From contig CABUTO010000005.1 of assembly GCA_902494535.1 (NCBI GenBank), positions 10,710 to 74,709 of the forward strand: a stretch of DNA of 64,000 nt. Direction: 5' to 3'. This document shows positions 26,336 to 36,577 of this stretch, piece by piece; positions within the stretch are counted from its first letter, which is position 1; each line of letters begins with the position of its first letter. Source of the stretch: an uncultured Collinsella sp. Its GTDB lineage: Bacteria; Actinomycetota; Coriobacteriia; Coriobacteriales; Coriobacteriaceae. The notes beneath the pieces were generated by a model. The model did not search any database, was not told the DNA's origin, and was given only the letters and a program-made list of their open reading frames with translations. Made by a program: the position numbers and the translations under genes.

Positions 26336-27223
26336 CTATGAGCTGGGCGCAGAGACCGGCTCCCATGCAATAAACGCCCAGCGAACCTTGCGGACATGAT
26401 CGAGCATATAGCGCCTCTGCGGCACGCCCTTGGAGCCCGGCTCACCGGCATGGGGGTTCTCAATCATGTGCTGAGCGATATAGTCGCGCAGGCGGTCGAT
26501 TTTATCCTCGTTGCCATGCTCGAGCATACGGGAGAAGTCCGTCACGCCTGCCTCGAGGCTATCGAAGGTATCGCGACGAGGCGATTCAAAGTACGTAACC
26601 TGCGGCAGGGCACCCATCTGAATGAGGATATTAAAAGCATACACAAAGCCATTACTGCAGGTAACCGAGGCGCCGATAGCGTTCATCAAGTGCAGGTCAT
26701 AGCGCGGGCTGGAGTTGGCGACCATCGTGACAGCACAACACCGACGAGCCGTACGATCAAGCTTGGCAAGCGCGCCTTTTAGGTTGGTCGTCGTAACCGA
26801 CCGACTGGCAAAGGCAACATCTACAGCCTTGGCAACCGGCCCAACCAGATCCCAATCGTCATCCCAAGCAAGCTCAAGCGGTGTAATAAGATCCTCGAGC
26901 CCGTAATACTCAATGCCGGCATCAAGGGTGCCCAACATGGCAGGAGAGAAGTCGGCAGCAATCACGGAATGCCCAGCCTGAGCAAGCGGAATAGCAATCG
27001 ACCCAGCCCCACACCCCATATCGAGCACCGACTCGCCGGGCTCAAGCGCCAACAGCTTTATAAAATCCTGAGCATACGGAGCAGTTTCCAGTGGACGAAA
27101 ATGCCGAGCTCGCTTATCCCACTCAAAAGAATCATCAGCCCGCCGCCGAGCAGCTTGCAGACGCATCCATTCGCCATTCCAATCCGCAGCAAGCAGCTCA
27201 GATTGAATTACACTATCAGCCAC
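26336..27223 (-). CDS. Class I SAM-dependent methyltransferase
   Basis: A 295-aa protein. Motif I VLDMGCGAGSIAIPLA lies near residue 65, the acidic motif II end (VIAADFS) near residue 89, and a later motif near TRTARRCCAVTMV. Only the SAM-binding fold can be named; substrate is unknown. The N-terminus (LLAADWNGEWMRLQAARRRADDSFEWDKRA) resembles small-molecule methyltransferases found widely in anaerobes. It is transcribed alone on the minus strand. Codon use is slightly less GC-biased in its 5' part than in its neighbours. Confidence 0.85.
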   Translation of the reverse strand: MADSVIQSELLAADWNGEWMRLQAARRRADDSFEWDKRARHFRPLETAPYAQDFIKLLALEPGESVLDMGCGAGSIAIPLAQAGHSVIAADFSPAMLGTLDAGIEYYGLEDLITPLELAWDDDWDLVGPVAKAVDVAFASRSVTTTNLKGALAKLDRTARRCCAVTMVANSSPRYDLHLMNAIGASVTCSNGFVYAFNILIQMGALPQVTYFESPRRDTFDSLEAGVTDFSRMLEHGNEDKIDRLRDYIAQHMIENPHAGEPGSKGVPQRRYMLDHVRKVRWAFIAWEPVSAPSS

Positions 27224-27390
27224 GGGCTATCCCCCTCACAACAAAAAAGCGACTCCCCCCAAAAGAAGAGCCGCAACCAGCATATATCAGAAAAAGAACC
27301 GTTCCAACGCCAAACCGCCGCACCAGCCAAGTGGTGCAGGAGCGAAGCAACTGCAGCCGGGATAGAACCCAACTGAGGTCCCGTTGTGCG

Positions 27391-27524
27391 GGAGCCCCGG
27401 GGAGGGCAAATATATAAGGTCGATCGCGAGTTCCGCACGAGCCGGAGAGCACTTAATGTGCTCTCCGTGCGAGTCAGGACTGTCCGAGCAGGCGACCTTA
27501 TATATTTGCCCTCCCCGGGGCTCC
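27391..27524 (-). repeat. Fold-back element B: same core as element A, unrelated 32-bp arms
   Basis: Arm 1 (27391-27422) and arm 2 (27493-27524) are perfectly complementary over 32 bp. The 70-nt core read on the minus strand has TCGGACAGTCCTGACTC, an inner hairpin with arms GGAGAGCAC/GTGCTCTCC (27442-27464), and TCGTGCGGAACTC, as in element A at 6542-6677. The arms show no clear likeness to those of A. It lies 17 bp after the stop of the minus-strand UPF0210 gene, in the same orientation to that gene as A has to gatB. Confidence 0.9.
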
Positions 27525-27541
27525 TCGCCCGAACCCCTCAG

Positions 27542-28906
27542 CTAGTTCTTCAGCGAGTTCAGCGGTGCCGGGAAGCGTCCGCCACGGTGGGCAAGCACGG
27601 TGCCGGCGTTGGGGTTCACCGGCATGATGGGCGCACGGCCGAACAGGCCACCGTACTCGACGCAGTCGCCCACGCCCTTGCCGATGGCGGGAATCACGCG
27701 GACGGCCGTGGTCTTGTTGTTGATGACGCCGATGGCCATCTCGTCGGCGATGATGCCGGCGATGGTCTCGACCGGAGTGTCGCCGGGGATGGCGATCATG
27801 TCCAGGCCAACGGAGCACACGCAGGTCATGGCCTCGAGCTTCTCGAGCGAAAGCGCACCGGCCTCGACGGCGGCGATCATGCCGGCGTCCTCGGACACGG
27901 GGATGAAAGCGCCCGAGAGACCGCCCACGCTGGAACTGGCCATGACGCCGCCCTTCTTGACGGCATCGTTGAGCATGGCGAGCGCGCAGGTCGTGCCGGG
28001 GCCACCGCAGGTGCCCACGCCGATGATCTCGAGGATGCGCGCGACGGAGTCGCCGATGGCAGGCGTGGGGGCCAGCGACAGGTCGACGATGCCCTTCTCG
28101 ACACCCAGACGATGGGCGGCCTCGCGGCTCATGAGCTCGCCGGCGCGGGTGATCTTAAAGGCGGTCTGCTTGATCTTCTCGGCAACCTCCATCATCGATG
28201 CGGAGTCGGGCAGCGTCTCCAGGGCTGCGGCCATAACGCCGGGGCCCGAGACGCCTACGTTGATGACGGCGTCGGCCTCGCCACCGCCGTGGACGGCGCC
28301 CGCCATAAACGGGGAGTCCTCGACCATGTTGGCAAAGCAGACAAACTTGGAGGCGCCGACGGAATCCTGGTCGGCCGTGAGTTTAGCGGCATCGATGATG
28401 GTCTGGGCGGCCATGAGCACGGCGTCCATGTTGATGCCGGCGCGCAGGCTGGCGACGTTGACGCTGGAGCAGACGCGGCTCGTGGTAGCGAGCGCCTGGG
28501 GGATGGACTGGATGACGCGGCGGTCGGCGTTGCCGATGCCCTTCTGGACGAGTGCGGAGAAGCCGCCCAGGTAATCGATGCCGAGCGTCTCGGCCGCGCG
28601 GTCGAGGGCATGCGCGATGGGGGTGAGGTCCTCATCCTTGCAGCACGCGGCGATCTGCGCCACCGGGGTGACGGAAACGCGCTTGTTGACGATGGGGATA
28701 CCGTACTCGCGCTCGAGGTTCTCGGCGGTCTCGACCAGGTGCTCAGCCGTGTGCGTCACGTGGTCGTAGATCTTCGTGCACATGCGGTCGAGGTTCTCGT
28801 CACCGCAACCCATGAGCGAAACACCCATGGTGATGGTTCTGATGTCGAGGTTCTGCTCCTCAACCATGCCGCGGGTTTCCGCGATTTCTGCGGGCGTGAT
28901 CGCCAT
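27542..28906 (-). CDS. UPF0210 / PFL-family protein (DUF711)
   Basis: A 454-aa protein of the UPF0210 family, related in fold to glycyl-radical enzymes (pyruvate formate-lyase-like) but with no proven reaction. Family traits seen are the N-terminal EQNLDIRTITMGVSL, the central GIGNADRRVIQSIPQALATT, and the glycine-rich VGTCGGPGTTCALAMLNDAVKKGG region. The start is set at 28906, where GGAGCG lies at proper spacing; an in-frame ATG 19 codons earlier lacks one. In many genomes an ACT-domain gene (UPF0237) precedes this gene; none is present here. Confidence 0.92.
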   Translation of the reverse strand: MAITPAEIAETRGMVEEQNLDIRTITMGVSLMGCGDENLDRMCTKIYDHVTHTAEHLVETAENLEREYGIPIVNKRVSVTPVAQIAACCKDEDLTPIAHALDRAAETLGIDYLGGFSALVQKGIGNADRRVIQSIPQALATTSRVCSSVNVASLRAGINMDAVLMAAQTIIDAAKLTADQDSVGASKFVCFANMVEDSPFMAGAVHGGGEADAVINVGVSGPGVMAAALETLPDSASMMEVAEKIKQTAFKITRAGELMSREAAHRLGVEKGIVDLSLAPTPAIGDSVARILEIIGVGTCGGPGTTCALAMLNDAVKKGGVMASSSVGGLSGAFIPVSEDAGMIAAVEAGALSLEKLEAMTCVCSVGLDMIAIPGDTPVETIAGIIADEMAIGVINNKTTAVRVIPAIGKGVGDCVEYGGLFGRAPIMPVNPNAGTVLAHRGGRFPAPLNSLKN

Positions 28907-28952
28907 CCTTGCGCTCCTATCTGCCAAAACGAGCATAGTCTTGTCTATTCTA

Positions 28953-28988
28953 ACGTGCCGCACGTGCCAAGTGGCGCATGCGGCACGT
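28953..28988 (-). terminator. Likely transcript-end hairpin after metH
   Basis: ACGTGCCGCA (28953-28962) pairs with TGCGGCACGT (28979-28988), with extra inner pairing. The T-run is weak on the minus strand, so the call is tentative. Confidence 0.45.
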
Positions 28989-29014
28989 TTTGGTGCTCGG
29001 TTGTTTCCGTTGTG

Positions 29015-31570
29015 TTACTGCCCAAAGACCTCTTCGGCGATGCGCGCGCTTTCGGCGGCGTCTTTGGCGTAGTAGTCCGCGCCGATCTGTTTGGCGTATT
29101 CGGGGGTGAGTACGGCGCCGCCTACGATGATCTTGACGCCCGGCACCTCGGCATGAAGCAGCTTGATGGTCTCTTCCATGGCCACGACGGTGGTAGTCAT
29201 AAGCGCCGAGAGGCCGACGAGCTTGATGTCACGCTCCCGTACGGTCTTGAGCACCTCTTGCGGGTCGACGTCGCGGCCTAGGTCAAAGACGGTATAACCG
29301 TAGTTATCGAGCAGCATCTTGACGATGTTCTTACCGATGTCGTGGATGTCGCCTTTAACGGTGGCCACGCAGATCTTGCCCTTGTCGGCGATCTCGCCGG
29401 CGGGCATCAGGCGCTTGATGGTGTCGAAGCCCACGCGCGCGGCCTCGGCCGAGGCCATAAGCTGCGGCAAGAAGAACTTGCCCTGGTCAAAGAGGACGCC
29501 AACCTCGTCGAGGGCGGGGATAAAGTGATTGTTGATGAGGTCCATGGCGTCGTGATCTGCCAGCAGACGCTCGGTCTCGGCCGCGATTTCGCCCTTGCGG
29601 CCCGAGACGACCATGTGGCGGATGGGGTCGTCATCGGCGCTTGCGGTGGTGCTTGCGGCAGGCGTGGCATCGCTCGATGCCGACTGAGCGGCCGCCGGGT
29701 TGGCGGCAATCTTGTACGGGTCGGTCCAGCCGGCGTAGCGCTCGATGTATCCGGTCGAGCCCTCGTCCTCAACGCTCAGCACGCGATAGCTGTAGACGGT
29801 GTCCATAAAGCGCTTGGAACCCGGGTTCATGATGGGGGCGTCCAGGCCCGCACCAAAGGCGGCGGCCAAAAAGACCGAGCCCAGCAGCGGGCGGGCAGGC
29901 AGGCCAAAGCTGATGTTCGACACGCCGAGCGCGCATTTGACGCCCAGACGCTCCTTGCACAGGGACATGGCGCGCAGGATCTGTTCGGCCTGGCGCTGGT
30001 TGGTCGAGGCGGTCATGACCAGGCAGTCGATGAGGATGCGGTCCGGGCCGATGCCGTAACGGGCGGCCTCGGCCACGATGCGCTCGGCGATGGCGAAGCG
30101 GGCCTCGGCGGTATCGGGGATGCCGCCCTCGTCGAGCGTAAGGCCGACGACGTTGGTGCCGTAGTGGGCCACCAGCGGAAGGATCTCATCCATGATCTGT
30201 TGTTTGCCATTGACCGAGTTGATGATGGGCTTGCCGGCGTAGCGGCGCACGGCGGCCTCGACGGCTGCGGGGTCGGTGGAGTCGATCTGCAGCGGCAGCA
30301 GCGTGGAGCCCTGGAGCTGCTCGGTGGCCTGCTGGATGACCTTGACCTCGTCGATCTCGGGCAGGCCCACGTTGACGTCCAGGATGTCGGCGCCCTGCTC
30401 CTGCTGGCTGATGCCCTGGCTCACGACGTAGTCCAGGTCGCCGTCGCGCAGGGCCTGCTGCAGGCGCTTTTTGCCGGTGGGGTTGATGCGCTCGCCGATG
30501 ACGGCGATCTTGTGGCCGTCGCAGGGAAGGTCCACCACGGTCTGGGCGCTCGTGACCGACATACTGGGCTTGCGGCGGCGCGGACTGGGCGTGTGGTTGT
30601 CGATAAGCGTGCGCAGGGCCGCCATATGCGCGGGCGTGGTGCCGCAGCAGCCGCCCACGACGCTCACACCGTCGGCGATCATGCCGGCGACGGCCTCGGC
30701 GTACTCGGGGGCTTGGATGTCAAAGACGGTATTGCCGTCGTCGTCCACGCGGGGCAGTCCCGCATTGGCCTGCACCATAACGGGCTTGTCGGTGACGGTG
30801 AGCATACGCGCGGCGAGTCCTCGGAGCTCGGCCGGGCCCTGGCTGCAGTTGATGCCCAGGACGTCGGCGCCGATGGCGTCGAGGGTGATGGCGGCGACCT
30901 CGGGGCTCGTGCCCAAGAAGGTGCGACCGTCTTCCTCAAAGGTCATGGTGGCAAAGACGGGCAGGTCGGAATTCTCGCGGCAGGCGAGGACGGCGGCCTT
31001 GATCTCGGCAAGGTCGGTCATGGTCTCGATAATAAAGAGGTCCACACCCGCATCGACGCCGGCGCGCACCTCCTCGGCAAAGAGGTCATAGGCCTCGTCG
31101 AAGCTGAGGGTACCCAAGGGGCGCAGCAGGGCGCCGATGGGGCCGATATCGCCGGCAACGTAGCGGGCGCCGGCCTCGCGGGCGCAGGTGACTGCCGCGG
31201 CAAAGACGTCTGCCACGGTGGCGGCGCCGTCGAGCTTGTGGGCGTTGGCGCCAAAGGTGTTGGCGGTGATCACGTCGCAGCCGGCCTCGACGTATTGGCG
31301 CTGAATGTCGGTAATGACCTGGGGCTCCTCAAAGTTGAGCAGCTCGGGCAGGGCGCCGGCCTTCATGCCGGACGCCTGCAGCATGGTGCCCATGCCGCCG
31401 TCAAACAGCAGGTGTCCCGTGCCCTCGATGGCGGCACGCAGGCGGTCATCCTTAATGCGAAGGTCGTCGATCGTGCGCGTCTTGTATGCAGCGCCATTAC
31501 GGCGTGCGGCATCAACGGGTGCCGCCAGCGCGGCGCCGTCCAGATCATGAGTGATAAGCGGAGTAAACAT
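29015..31570 (-). CDS. metH: Cobalamin-dependent methionine synthase, lacking the activation domain
   Basis: An 851-aa enzyme that moves a methyl group from methyltetrahydrofolate to homocysteine through B12. Domains in order: homocysteine methyltransferase (~45-330) with zinc cysteines in GINCSQGP and GGCCGTTP; pterin-binding domain (~350-610) with IGERINPTGKKRLQ; and helical cap and cobalamin domain (~660-851) with the B12 His in KGDIHDIGKNIV. The reactivation domain of E. coli MetH (1227 aa) is absent and is encoded by the gene just upstream. The first ~40 residues are an extra tail. It is the last gene of the metF operon; GGAGCC precedes the start. Confidence 0.96.
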   Translation of the reverse strand: MFTPLITHDLDGAALAAPVDAARRNGAAYKTRTIDDLRIKDDRLRAAIEGTGHLLFDGGMGTMLQASGMKAGALPELLNFEEPQVITDIQRQYVEAGCDVITANTFGANAHKLDGAATVADVFAAAVTCAREAGARYVAGDIGPIGALLRPLGTLSFDEAYDLFAEEVRAGVDAGVDLFIIETMTDLAEIKAAVLACRENSDLPVFATMTFEEDGRTFLGTSPEVAAITLDAIGADVLGINCSQGPAELRGLAARMLTVTDKPVMVQANAGLPRVDDDGNTVFDIQAPEYAEAVAGMIADGVSVVGGCCGTTPAHMAALRTLIDNHTPSPRRRKPSMSVTSAQTVVDLPCDGHKIAVIGERINPTGKKRLQQALRDGDLDYVVSQGISQQEQGADILDVNVGLPEIDEVKVIQQATEQLQGSTLLPLQIDSTDPAAVEAAVRRYAGKPIINSVNGKQQIMDEILPLVAHYGTNVVGLTLDEGGIPDTAEARFAIAERIVAEAARYGIGPDRILIDCLVMTASTNQRQAEQILRAMSLCKERLGVKCALGVSNISFGLPARPLLGSVFLAAAFGAGLDAPIMNPGSKRFMDTVYSYRVLSVEDEGSTGYIERYAGWTDPYKIAANPAAAQSASSDATPAASTTASADDDPIRHMVVSGRKGEIAAETERLLADHDAMDLINNHFIPALDEVGVLFDQGKFFLPQLMASAEAARVGFDTIKRLMPAGEIADKGKICVATVKGDIHDIGKNIVKMLLDNYGYTVFDLGRDVDPQEVLKTVRERDIKLVGLSALMTTTVVAMEETIKLLHAEVPGVKIIVGGAVLTPEYAKQIGADYYAKDAAESARIAEEVFGQ

Positions 31571-31579
31571 CGATGGCTC

Positions 31580-32368
31580 CTAATGGCTGGAATAGCAGGT
31601 GGTGTGGGCGGCGCGGAAGCGGCAGTGCTCGCGCATGCGGCAGATATTGCAGGTGGGGCGGCTCTGGGCGTCGTGGACTTCGCCGTCGAACAGACCAATC
31701 ACAGCGGTCACGCTCTTGGTGGGCATGAGCAGGCTGGTGGGGGTGACGGTAAGTCCAATGAGGCGCGTGGCATTGAGTGCATCCACGATCGAGCGCTGGG
31801 CAGAGAGCGGGCAGTCGCCATAGCCGGGACTGAAGCGCCAGTTGCCGGCGAGCCCGTGTGCAGCGGCTGCAGCCTTGACCCGCTGGTCCATCTGCTCGAC
31901 GGCGGCCTCCACATAGGCAGAGCATGCGGCGTCGAGCACGGCGCCTTCCAGGGGTTGCTGGGCTCCCGTGGTGCGCAGACGGCGTTCGGCAGACATCCCG
32001 AGGGTGCAGGCCATGAGCGCCGCCAGGTGGGCGTCTTTGAGATGTCGATAGATATCACGACCCCGCAGCTCAACATTGGTGCCAACCAAGCGGATGCAGG
32101 GCTCGCCCTGCTCGTCGACGCCCGTGGCATCGACGGCAAACACGCGTCGCACGCCGCGGGGCTCGATATCCAGCTCTAGGCGCTCGACTACAAGCTCAAT
32201 TCGTCGTGACAGCTCGGGCTCAATCTGCTGGCCGCCGTAGCCCAGATACCGCAGCATCTCGGCACGGTCGACACGAGGGTGGTGGGCAGCGTCGATACGG
32301 TAAAGCGCCGGCGACGCAAGGTCGGCCGGCACTTCAACAACGGTTGTATCGACGTGCGGTTTTTCCAT
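31580..32368 (-). CDS. Separate MetH activation-domain protein
   Basis: A 262-aa protein matching the SAM-binding activation domain of B12-dependent methionine synthase. The key motif RFSPGYGDCPLSAQ (~170-183) corresponds to the RxxPGYxxCPxH-type loop, which binds SAM. It would restore oxidised cobalamin in the MetH encoded 9 bp downstream. The C-terminus has a cysteine cluster (CNICRMREHC, then FRAAHTTC), not part of the classic domain, that could hold a metal or Fe-S centre. Its start overlaps the metF stop by one base (TAATG), so the three genes are coupled. Confidence 0.88.
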   Translation of the reverse strand: MEKPHVDTTVVEVPADLASPALYRIDAAHHPRVDRAEMLRYLGYGGQQIEPELSRRIELVVERLELDIEPRGVRRVFAVDATGVDEQGEPCIRLVGTNVELRGRDIYRHLKDAHLAALMACTLGMSAERRLRTTGAQQPLEGAVLDAACSAYVEAAVEQMDQRVKAAAAAHGLAGNWRFSPGYGDCPLSAQRSIVDALNATRLIGLTVTPTSLLMPTKSVTAVIGLFDGEVHDAQSRPTCNICRMREHCRFRAAHTTCYSSH

Positions 32369-33240
32369 TACCCCAGGCGCTCCATAATGGTCGCGGCGAT
32401 TGCAGGACGGTTCATAGTGTACAGGTGCAGACCGTCGGCACCGTGCTCCTTAAGGTCGCAAAGCTGACGAGCAGCATAATCTACACCGGCTGCCTGCAGG
32501 CTCTCGGGGTCGTTCTCGTACTTGGCGAGGATCTTGATGACGGGGGAGGGCAGCGACGCGCCGCACATAAAGACCATGCGGCTGATCTGCGACTTGCCCA
32601 TAAACGGCATGATGCCCGCGGTAATGGGCACGGTGATGCCGGCCTTGTCGGCAAGCTCGCGGAAGCGATAGAAGCACTCGTTATCAAAGAAGAGCTGTGT
32701 CACAAAGAAGCTCGCGCCGGCGTCTTGCTTTTGCTTGAGGTGCTCGACCGAGAGGTTGAGATCCTCGCAGGCAATGTGGCCTTCGGGGTAGGCTGCGGCG
32801 CCCACGCAAAAGCCGGCGTCGACGAGCTCGGGGATGAGGTCGCGGGCGTAGGCGTAGTCGGAGGCAGGCTTGTCGTCCTCGGTCGCGCCGGCGGGCAGGT
32901 CGCCGCGCAGGGCTAGCACGTTTTCCACGCCGGCAGTGCGATACTCGTCAATCTTGGCGGCGATGTCGGCGTGGGTGCGGCCCACGCAGGTGAGATGCGC
33001 TACCGAGGGCGTATCGAATTCGCTCGAAATCATATGCGCGATGGGGGCGGTGGTGGCACCGTTACCCGAGCCGCCGGCCGAGCAGGTGACCGAGACAAAG
33101 CTCGGCGAAAGCTTACACAGATTGCCTGCCACCTCGCGAGCCGTGTCGAGGGTAAGCTCGCCCTTGGGCGGGAACATCTCAAACGAAACGGGTGCGGTGC
33201 CCTGGGATGCTGCCTGCTTAAAAACCTCGTCGACGCGCAT
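32368..33240 (-). CDS. metF: Methylenetetrahydrofolate reductase
   Basis: A 290-aa flavoenzyme giving methyltetrahydrofolate for MetH. The catalytic Glu lies in VSFEMFPPKG near residue 20. SVTCSAGGSGNG near residue 52, LRGD near residue 103 and the later QLFFDNECFYRF segment fit the MetF barrel. It is the first gene of a metF, activation protein, metH operon. Upstream on the minus strand lies a 426-bp divergent region with a large inverted repeat, shared with glnN. Confidence 0.95.
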   Translation of the reverse strand: MRVDEVFKQAASQGTAPVSFEMFPPKGELTLDTAREVAGNLCKLSPSFVSVTCSAGGSGNGATTAPIAHMISSEFDTPSVAHLTCVGRTHADIAAKIDEYRTAGVENVLALRGDLPAGATEDDKPASDYAYARDLIPELVDAGFCVGAAAYPEGHIACEDLNLSVEHLKQKQDAGASFFVTQLFFDNECFYRFRELADKAGITVPITAGIMPFMGKSQISRMVFMCGASLPSPVIKILAKYENDPESLQAAGVDYAARQLCDLKEHGADGLHLYTMNRPAIAATIMERLG

Positions 33241-33378
33241 ATCGTGCTCCTTTAGATACTTAATAGTGTGATGTGTAGTAAGGATTCTACAGCACCACTG
33301 TGTTACGGTGGAGTTTCACTCGCTATTTGGGGATACCAATCGAAAATGCTTTGCTATCGGCATTTCTTATAACAGAGC

Positions 33379-33459
33379 GGTCAATCTAGGATGGGGCTAT
33401 AAAGACTGGTATCTTATACGAAATACCAGTTAATAGAGCCCCATCCCAAATTGACTACC
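33379..33459. repeat. Long imperfect inverted repeat between metF and glnN
   Basis: Arms 33379-33412 and 33423-33459 pair along most of ~35 bp, including the perfect block GGATGGGGCT/AGCCCCATCC and the inner ACTGGTAT/ATACCAGT, around a 10-nt loop. The whole gap 33241-33666 has no gene. Two more hairpins follow nearer to glnN, one with GCGACA/TGTCGC arms at about 33555-33580. Confidence 0.7.
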
Positions 33460-33666
33460 CTTAAACTATGGGGAGAGGTCTGCAATTTATACAGTTGATT
33501 GGCCATTAAGGGCGGCAGCGCCGCTGTGATGCGGTAACCTCATTGATTGGTTTCGCGACAGCAACATAACGGTAATGTCGCGGAAACACGGCGAGTCTAA
33601 GCTATGACTCGTTCGTTAGTAATCAACACCGCTTCTCACGCGGTGCCGATACGAAGGGAGTTCCGT

Positions 33667-35754
<2,088 letters not shown>

Positions 35755-35783
35755 AACGTAACTGACATATCGTCACGGTATTG

Positions 35784-35818
35784 AGCCGGGGTCCGCATCG
35801 CGCGGGCCCCGGCTTTTT
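35784..35818 (+). terminator. Terminator of glnN
   Basis: AGCCGGGGTCCGC pairs with GCGGGCCCCGGCT with one mismatch, then TTTTT. Confidence 0.92.
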
Positions 35819-35877
35819 GTTTGCGAAGGACGCTTTGGAGTCCGTTTTGCAACTGATTCACCCACGCAATAAGGGGT

Positions 35878-36098
35878 CGTGGGCAAAAAACGTCAAATAT
35901 GAGTACTGTCACAAGTCCCGTAGCATTATCTTTTTGCAAAATATGCAGTGTTACGCAACATATGTCCAAGTACTCAGCTGATAAGCGCCTTTAATTCTTC
36001 CGCCGTAGGACCCCTGGCGTCTAAATCGCCTTCTGATGGCATGAAATCGCTGTTACTAAATTGGTAATATTACTCATATTTGCTATTTTTTGCCCACG
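35878..36098. mobile_element. MITE-like 221-bp element with 28-bp terminal inverted repeats
   Basis: The end arms 35878-35905 and 36071-36098 match at 25 of 28 positions (outer CGTGGGCAAAAAA, inner CAAATATGAGTA). The 165-bp inside is AT-rich and lacks any ORF worth the name. Small size, terminal repeats and absence of genes fit a non-autonomous miniature element. I see no clear target-site duplication. Confidence 0.55.
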
Positions 36099-36110
36099 GG
36101 CCTTGCGATG

Positions 36111-36150
36111 ATGCCGGGATTCGCACCCTGTCGGGTTCGAATCCCGGCAT
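36111..36150. repeat. 13-bp inverted repeat containing tRNA T-arm-like sequence
   Basis: ATGCCGGGATTCG (36111-36123) and its exact complement (36138-36150). The right arm reads GGGTTCGAATCCC with its flank, the T-arm consensus, but no complete tRNA cloverleaf can be built around it. It may be a tRNA fragment, possibly an old attachment site. Confidence 0.5.
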
Positions 36151-36158
36151 ATCGGTAG

Positions 36159-36191
36159 CAAAAAGCCCGTCACCGCGAGGGCAACGGGCTT
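36159..36191 (-). terminator. Terminator of tRNA-Glu
   Basis: AAGCCCGT/ACGGGCTT hairpin; on the minus strand it is followed by TTTTT. Confidence 0.85.
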
Positions 36192-36202
36192 CTCAGTTTA
36201 AA

Positions 36203-36279
36203 TGGTGCCCCCAGCGGGATTCGAACCCGCGATATCCACCTTGAAAGGGTGGCGTCCTTGGCCGCTAGACGATGGGGAC
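36203..36279 (-). tRNA. tRNA-Glu (anticodon TTC)
   Basis: A full cloverleaf on the minus strand: acceptor GTCCCCA with TGGGGGC, D-arm, anticodon stem CCACC/GGTGG around CTTTCAA, T-arm GCGGGTTCGAATCCCGC, and an encoded CCA end. The TTC anticodon reads GAA/GAG. Confidence 0.95.
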
Positions 36280-36380
36280 AGCGGGAAAGAGTATAGCAGA
36301 CTTTTTTGCCGGCGCGTATATCGTTGGCAAACTGGAAAACCACCACAAAGGAGTAGGCTTCTATTCCGATTTTCAAATAT

Positions 36381-36513
36381 CTCAATCTGTAACATCTGGG
36401 CGGGCAAATCGGCTCTATCTGTTACAGATCGAGACAAAAGGCAGGCGTCGGGACGAACATCTCATTCTGTAACAGCAAGACGACTTTTAACGGTCTAAAT
36501 GTTACAGATTGAG
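36381..36513. repeat. Two 53-bp palindromic units spaced exactly 80 bp
   Basis: Unit 1 (36381-36433) and unit 2 (36461-36513) both start CTCA-TCTGTAACA and end TGTTACAGAT-GAG with different loops. Arms are 14 bp with one mismatch in each unit. They lie in the 300-bp gap between tRNA-Glu and the MurT-GatD gene. Confidence 0.75.
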
Positions 36514-36536
36514 ACAAACCGCTGGGGCGGGTCAAA

Positions 36537-36571
36537 ACCACCACAAAGGTGCCAGTCCCCTTTGTGGTGGT
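36537..36571 (-). repeat. ACCACCACAA hairpin just after the MurT-GatD stop
   Basis: 13-bp perfect arms (36537-36549 and 36559-36571). On the minus strand it is followed by TTTT, so it may end the MurT-GatD transcript. It is the same family as 2725-2759; a half copy is found at 36341-36349. Confidence 0.65.
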
Positions 36572-36577
36572 GGGGCG

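Noticed and set aside
29342..32179. 945-codon open frame on the + strand opposite metH
   Set aside because: It is antisense to clear metH/activation motifs. High GC at third positions leaves long stop-free antisense frames; similar shadows lie opposite glnN (33616-35640), UPF0210 (27386-29281), guaA (55402-57369) and glmM (18929-20731).
33241..33666. SAM or cobalamin riboswitch upstream of metF
   Set aside because: I looked for the conserved cores on the minus strand. Hairpins exist, but no riboswitch consensus could be matched by eye.
36111..36202. A second tRNA gene beside tRNA-Glu
   Set aside because: Only a T-arm-like stretch is present; no matching acceptor, D-arm or anticodon stem can be built.
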